Shown piece after piece: positions 5,353-7,655 of a stretch of 7,655 nucleotides of DNA. Within the stretch, counting starts at the first letter, position 1. Every line of letters starts with the position of its first letter. The notes under the pieces are model-generated. The model ran no database searches and had not been told where the DNA came from. It saw only the letters and a program-made list of their open reading frames with translations. The DNA is taken from positions 1 through 7,655 of the forward strand of contig JAFCEA010000087.1 of the NCBI GenBank assembly GCA_017609385.1, in the 5' to 3' direction. The DNA comes from Candidatus Woesearchaeota archaeon. Its GTDB lineage: Archaea > Nanobdellota > Nanobdellia > Woesearchaeales > CG1-02-33-12. A program made the translations under genes and the position numbers.

Positions 5353-6579
5353 ATGAATGTGGAAGAATTTGTAAAAGAAAAGGAAAATAAGGATTTGGAT
5401 TTCAAGCTGGAGCTGCCTGAATCCAAAAAAGCTGCCCAGCTAGTTACTGCGTTTTATAATTCCAGGGGCGGAAAAATAATCCTGGGCGTGAATGACAATA
5501 AGAAGCTAGTTGGTTTAAAAAATCCCCAGAAAGTTGAGCATAAGTTTACTCAAATAATAAGGCATTGGTGCAGGCTTGATGAAGAGCCAAAAATTGAATT
5601 TATAAAATATGAAAATAAGAATTTCATTGTTATTCATTGCCCTAAGGGAAAAGACACGCCTTATTTTGTCAGGGGTGAATCAAAACCAAGAATCAGAATA
5701 GGCTCTTCTAATGTTATTGCAAATAAGGAGGAAATCGCAAGATTGTATAGAGAAGGGTCTTCTAAATCACAAGACATCTACCCTGTTGAAAACTCAACAC
5801 TGGATGATTTGGATTTAGAAAAAGTGAAAGAATATTTGGAAGAGAGTAATCTTACTAAACAGTTAGAGAGTAAGCATCTGCATAGCTTAATGCAAAAAGA
5901 GGGACTAATAGTTTTTAATGAATCTAAAAAAGAATATATCCCAACTTATGCAGGTGTTTTACTCTTTGGTAAACATCCCCAATTAAATATTCATTGTGCT
6001 TCTATCAAAGCAGATAGGTATAGGGGAACAGATATGATTGAATGGATTGATAAAAATGATTTTAATGGCAATATCTTTACATTGGTTGAAAAGTGTGAAT
6101 ATTTTTTTAAAAAGAATATGAGAATAGCTGCATGGTCGGCTGGTTTTAAAACAGAACATAAAACTGAGTATCCAATTGATGCCTTAAAAGAAGCTGTAAT
6201 CAATGCTCTTGCACATCGCGATTATCACCAATATGGAAAAGATATCTTGATAAGGATGTTTGATAACAGAATTGAAATAAACAGTCCTGGAGAGCTGTTA
6301 AGACCCTTAACTATTGAAAAGCTTCAAGAGCATAATTATAAGCCAAATAGCAGAAATAAGGCAATTACAAAGGTTTTGCTTAGAAAAAGAATTATGGATG
6401 AGCGGGGAAGCGGAATTCTAAGAATGGAAGAAGCAATGAAAAAATGGGAGCTTGAAAAACCTAATTATGCAGAAAAAGACGGTTATTTTGTCATCACTTT
6501 TAAAGGTCCTAGCAGAGCTGAAAAACCACTTGACGAAGAGATTCTAAGGGACTTGAATGAGAGGCAGAATAACAACTAA
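5353..6579 (+). CDS. AlbA_2/Schlafen-like protein with RecG-C-type ATP-binding domain (HATPase_c_4)
   Basis: This is a putative ATP-dependent DNA-binding regulator of the family often annotated 'RecG-like' or 'transcriptional regulator'. It is not the RecG helicase, since no helicase motifs are present. Counting from ATG 5353, the AlbA_2 domain covers about 1-130, with LDFKLELPES (15-24), AFYNSRGGKIILGV (33-46), YFVRGESKPRIRIGSSN (104-120) and ANKEEIARLY (123-132). The HATPase_c_4 region covers about 270-390, with EAVINALAHRDYHQYGKD (280-297, metal/ATP N-box like), FDNRIEINSPGEL (303-315), DERGSGILRM (349-358) and GYFVITF (377-383). The frame can extend upstream to a TTG at 5320, but ATG 5353 is preferred because the AlbA_2 domain normally starts here. 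After LNERQ the true protein should continue into a winged helix. Instead NNN-stop follows, while that winged helix is found out of frame at 6563-6757. Confidence 0.85.
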   Translation: MNVEEFVKEKENKDLDFKLELPESKKAAQLVTAFYNSRGGKIILGVNDNKKLVGLKNPQKVEHKFTQIIRHWCRLDEEPKIEFIKYENKNFIVIHCPKGKDTPYFVRGESKPRIRIGSSNVIANKEEIARLYREGSSKSQDIYPVENSTLDDLDLEKVKEYLEESNLTKQLESKHLHSLMQKEGLIVFNESKKEYIPTYAGVLLFGKHPQLNIHCASIKADRYRGTDMIEWIDKNDFNGNIFTLVEKCEYFFKKNMRIAAWSAGFKTEHKTEYPIDALKEAVINALAHRDYHQYGKDILIRMFDNRIEINSPGELLRPLTIEKLQEHNYKPNSRNKAITKVLLRKRIMDERGSGILRMEEAMKKWELEKPNYAEKDGYFVITFKGPSRAEKPLDEEILRDLNERQNNN

Positions 6580-6757
6580 AGATTATTCTGCTATAAATAA
6601 TGTCAGTGAAAGAACAGCAAGAAATGATTTAGTAGCAATGGTAGATAAGAAAATATTGCAAAAAATAGGCAAAACTCAAGCAGCATATTATGTCATTCGG
6701 CAAACATTCGGCAAACATTCGGCAAAAAAGGTGATAGAAAATAATCAAATCCCTTAG
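6557..6757 (+). CDS. Winged-helix C-terminal module of the AlbA_2 protein, out of frame
   Basis: The frame reads GRITTKDYSAINNVSERTAR, then NDLVAMVDKKILQKIGKTQA and AYYVI. This is a DeoR/MarR-like winged helix with recognition helix NNVSERTARNDLVAMV and wing IGKTQAAYYVI. It is the normal C-terminus of AlbA_2/HATPase_c_4 proteins, so it belongs to the gene ending at 6579. The natural join is missing a helix of about ten residues: the intact copy at 7167-7421 has KKAVEYLKVK between its RQ and GR. The ATG at 6557 is probably not used. The tail RQTFGKHSAKKVIENNQIP is encoded mostly by an 11-bp repeat and does not belong to the fold. A TAG at 6755-6757 ends the frame. Confidence 0.75.
   Translation: MRGRITTKDYSAINNVSERTARNDLVAMVDKKILQKIGKTQAAYYVIRQTFGKHSAKKVIENNQIP
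6694..6726 (+). repeat. 11-bp tandem repeat, three perfect copies (CATTCGGCAAA)
   Basis: Copies lie at 6694-6704, 6705-6715 and 6716-6726. The repeat starts within the final wing strand codons (YYVI) of the winged helix at 6557-6757. The unit is free of stop codons in all three frames, so read in sequence it yields an 11-residue cycle of HSANIRQTFGK type. Confidence 0.95.
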
Positions 6758-6778
6758 AAGAATAATATTTAATAATTT

Positions 6779-6973
6779 ACAAATAAAGAATATAAGGAAA
6801 AGTACATAAAAGTATATGGTAAAATAACAAGTATGGACTACAGAAAATTGTGTCTTGTTGTTAAAGATACTGCCAATAGGGATTTGGTTGATCTTATCAA
6901 AAAAAGAATAATCAAAAAAGAAGGTGTAGGTAGAGCAGTATTTTATAGGTTATTTAATGAAGCAGATAAATGA
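6779..6973 (+). pseudogene. Second winged-helix module (no clear start)
   Basis: The frame is open from 6776 to a TGA at 6971-6973 and reads TNKEYKEKYIKVYGKITSMD, then YRKLCLVVKDTANRDLVDLI, then KKRIIKKEGVGRAVFYRLFN and EADK. The order (helix, GKIT, KDTANRDLVDLI recognition helix, KKRIIKKEG wing start, FYRLF strand) matches the modules at 6557 and 7167. An ATG at 6833 could start a 46-residue peptide, but it falls inside the domain. The frame matches that of the preceding module and is separated from it by TAG (6755) and TAA-TAA (6770-6775). It is read as a detached C-terminal module from a paralogous AlbA_2 gene. It might instead be a silent cassette. Confidence 0.65.
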
Positions 6974-6995
6974 TTGCGTCCGATTTGCGTCCGAT
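6974..6995 (+). repeat. 11-bp tandem repeat, two perfect copies (TTGCGTCCGAT)
   Basis: Copies lie at 6974-6984 and 6985-6995, starting one base after the stop of the second winged-helix module. The unit is also stop-free in all frames. Its GC content is conspicuously higher than the surrounding DNA. Confidence 0.9.
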
Positions 6996-7006
6996 AAATA
7001 GTTTAA

Positions 7007-7063
7007 AAAGGTAAAGGAAGTCTCAAAACAAGCCATTATGTTTTCAAAAAAAGTTATGATTAG
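7007..7063 (+). pseudogene. Isolated winged-helix wing fragment
   Basis: Frame 2 reads KGKGSLKTSHYVFKKSYD and ends at TAG 7061-7063. The GKGS...HYVF pattern resembles the beta wing GKG(R/S)xxxYYVL that closes the other modules. No recognition helix precedes it in any frame: a TAA lies at 7004-7006 directly upstream. The assignment rests on 18 residues, on position between two other wing-bearing fragments, and on a short tandem repeat at its end. Confidence 0.4.
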
Positions 7064-7077
7064 GTGATGATTAGGTA
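7056..7077 (+). repeat. 11-bp tandem repeat, two copies (ATGATTAGGT + G/A)
   Basis: Copies lie at 7056-7066 and 7067-7077, identical except the last base. The GATTA core recurs once more 12 bp later at 7081 (ACGATTAAG) and again in the repeat at 7134-7157. Confidence 0.85.
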
Positions 7078-7139
7078 AACGATTAAGAATTACCAAAATA
7101 TTTGGTAAAGGAAGGGGTACTAAATATATATTTAGGTAA
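7071..7139 (+). pseudogene. Second isolated winged-helix wing fragment
   Basis: Frame 3 reads LGKRLRITKIFGKGRGTKYI, then FR, and stops at TAA 7137-7139. The run ITKIFGKGRGTKYIF is a textbook wing of this domain family (compare IKKIGKTGRYTYYTL at 7167-7421 and LQKIGKTQAAYYVI at 6557-6757). An in-frame TGA lies at 7068-7070 and no recognition helix precedes it. It is a truncated copy of the end of an AlbA_2-type protein. Confidence 0.5.
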
Positions 7140-7157
7140 CGATTAAGGTAACGATTA
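7134..7157 (+). repeat. 12-bp tandem repeat, two perfect copies (AGGTAACGATTA)
   Basis: Copies lie at 7134-7145 and 7146-7157, overlapping the last sense codon and stop of the preceding wing fragment. The period is 12 bp rather than 11. The unit shares the words AGGTAA and CGATTA with the repeat at 7056-7088. Confidence 0.9.
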
Positions 7158-7166
7158 TTTCACTAG

Positions 7167-7421
7167 TTATTTACTATTACAAAAATTCCAAAAATAGATG
7201 AATCAAAGTTAAATGATAGACAAAAAAAGGCTGTTGAATACCTTAAGGTTAAAGGTAGGATCGGCAATAAGGAATATCAGGGGATTTGTGCAGTTGATAG
7301 GATTATGGCATTTAGAGATTTGAGTGATTTGGTTGAGAAAAACATGATTAAAAAGATTGGAAAAACAGGCAGGTATACATATTACACTTTAAAATCTAAC
7401 ATGCAATCTAACGTGCAATAA
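7167..7421 (+). pseudogene. Third winged-helix module, most complete, lacking its upstream domains
   Basis: Frame 3 reads LFTITKIPKIDESKLNDRQK, then KAVEYLKVKGRIGNKEYQGI, CAVDRIMAFRDLSDLVEKNM, IKKIGKTGRYTYYTLKSNMQ and SNVQ. It ends in TAA at 7419-7421. The opening FTITKIP matches the last strand of the ATP-binding domain of the intact gene (YFVITFKGPS, residues 378-387 there). The fragment therefore begins exactly where the C-terminal part of an AlbA_2 protein would. There is no start codon before the domain, and a TAG lies at 7164-7166. It supplies the template showing what the 5353-6757 gene has lost: KKAVEYLKVK between RQ and GR. Inferred to be either a deletion remnant or a silent 3' cassette. 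Confidence 0.75.
7395..7418 (+). repeat. 12-bp tandem repeat, two copies (TCTAAC[A/G]TGCAA)
   Basis: Copies lie at 7395-7406 and 7407-7418 and differ at one base (A/G). They encode SNMQSNVQ immediately after the last wing strand (YYTLK) and end at the stop codon. Confidence 0.9.
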
Positions 7422-7423
7422 AA

Positions 7424-7531
7424 ATGCTGCAAAAAAGTTATAATACAAGGGTTTTGATTAGGAAAGGTACTGGAAAAAGAAATATTCAATACTTATTAAA
7501 TGATGCAAAAAATGATGCAAAAGAATTATAA
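7424..7531 (+). pseudogene. Wing-like 35-residue fragment ending in NDAKNDAK
   Basis: From ATG 7424 the frame reads MLQKSYNTRVLIRKGTGKRN, then IQYLLNDAKNDAKEL, and stops at TAA 7529-7531. The part RVLIRKGTGKRNIQYLL fits a wing (hydrophobic strand, KGxG turn, strand ending YLL). There is no preceding recognition helix. The 11-bp word AAAAAAGTTAT precedes both this wing (7431-7441) and the one at 7071-7139 (7047-7057), suggesting a common origin. It could be expressed as a small peptide, but I see no promoter or ribosome binding site. Confidence 0.4.
7499..7522 (+). repeat. 12-bp tandem repeat, two perfect copies (AATGATGCAAAA)
   Basis: Copies lie at 7499-7510 and 7511-7522. Being 12 bp, the repeat keeps frame and encodes NDAK twice directly after the wing strand YLL. 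It is the sixth short tandem repeat following a wing in this region. Confidence 0.9.
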
Positions 7532-7576
7532 TATAGGGTCGGTAAATTAGAGATTATGGGCAAAAGGGGCTCTTAA

Positions 7577-7655
7577 GTTTTGAGAATAAGAGAAATAGTA
7601 AGAAAAAAGTTTAATTGGGATAATATTATTGATAAGTATGTTGAGGTTTATGATT
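7577..7655 (+). pseudogene. Third glycosyltransferase C-terminal tail, continues past window
   Basis: Frame 2 reads VLRIREIVRKKFNWDNIIDK, then YVEVYD, and runs off the end. An in-frame TAA lies at 7574-7576. It matches the tails at 2206 and 5162 (RIREIVKENFDWE, KYIEVYD), and 18 bp at 7582-7599 are identical to 2116-2133. It has diverged more from the other two than they have from each other. It is the end of a glycosyltransferase whose body is absent from this window. Confidence 0.8.

Noticed and set aside
5353..6579. Calling the AlbA_2 gene an ATP-dependent DNA helicase RecG
   Set aside because: Only the C-terminal ATP-binding domain historically named after RecG is present. There are no DEAD/H helicase motifs, so the helicase label would mislead.
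6694..7522. CRISPR array or plasmid-type iterons
   Set aside because: The repeats differ from site to site, are 11-12 bp, lack spacers of constant length and lie on coding remnants. No cas or replication initiator gene is visible.

Overview
The window looks like AT-rich accessory DNA from an archaeon, most likely a DPANN lineage of the Pacearchaeota/Woesearchaeota kind. Evidence for archaeal origin is that several genes have a TATA-like box centred 24-27 nt before the ATG (genes at 122, 1078 and the ancestral start at 3675), which predicts leaderless mRNAs. AGA/AGG and ATA codons dominate. The lineage assignment is inference; no rRNA or marker gene is present.

Layout: 1-78 is the end of an unknown gene and 122-349 a small intact hypothetical gene. 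Positions 424-2206 hold two damaged surface-polysaccharide genes: a left-handed beta-helix (hexapeptide-repeat) acyltransferase with a 37-bp tandem duplication over its start and two frame breaks, and a GT4-type glycosyltransferase split by one frameshift. Positions 2199-4995 hold two divergent ATPases of the AAA_14 + DUF4143 type. The left one is intact and the right one has lost its original N-terminus to a 31-bp tandem duplication. Positions 5028-5162 are an isolated glycosyltransferase C-terminal tail. Positions 5353-6757 encode an AlbA_2/Schlafen-like protein with a RecG-C-terminal-type ATP-binding domain (HATPase_c_4), whose C-terminal winged helix is out of frame. Positions 6779-7531 hold a run of further winged-helix modules and isolated wings in the same orientation. 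Positions 7577-7655 are a third glycosyltransferase tail running off the window.

The most unusual feature is at 6690-7525. Six different short tandem repeats of 11-12 bp period lie at or just past the wing of six winged-helix fragments that follow the AlbA_2 gene. This could be an archive of alternative DNA-binding C-termini, each with its own helical-turn repeat, or the debris of a collapsed paralog array. The second unusual feature is that glycosyltransferase 3' ends recur in direct orientation around 2206, 5162 and 7655, bracketing two different cargo blocks.

Most disruptions here (31- and 37-bp exact duplications, and frameshifts best explained by deletion between 5-6 bp repeats) are repeat-associated. 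They fit slippage-type mutation, but assembly error cannot be excluded from sequence alone. No tRNA, rRNA, CRISPR array, transposase or integrase was seen, and no gene-free stretch exceeds 300 bases.
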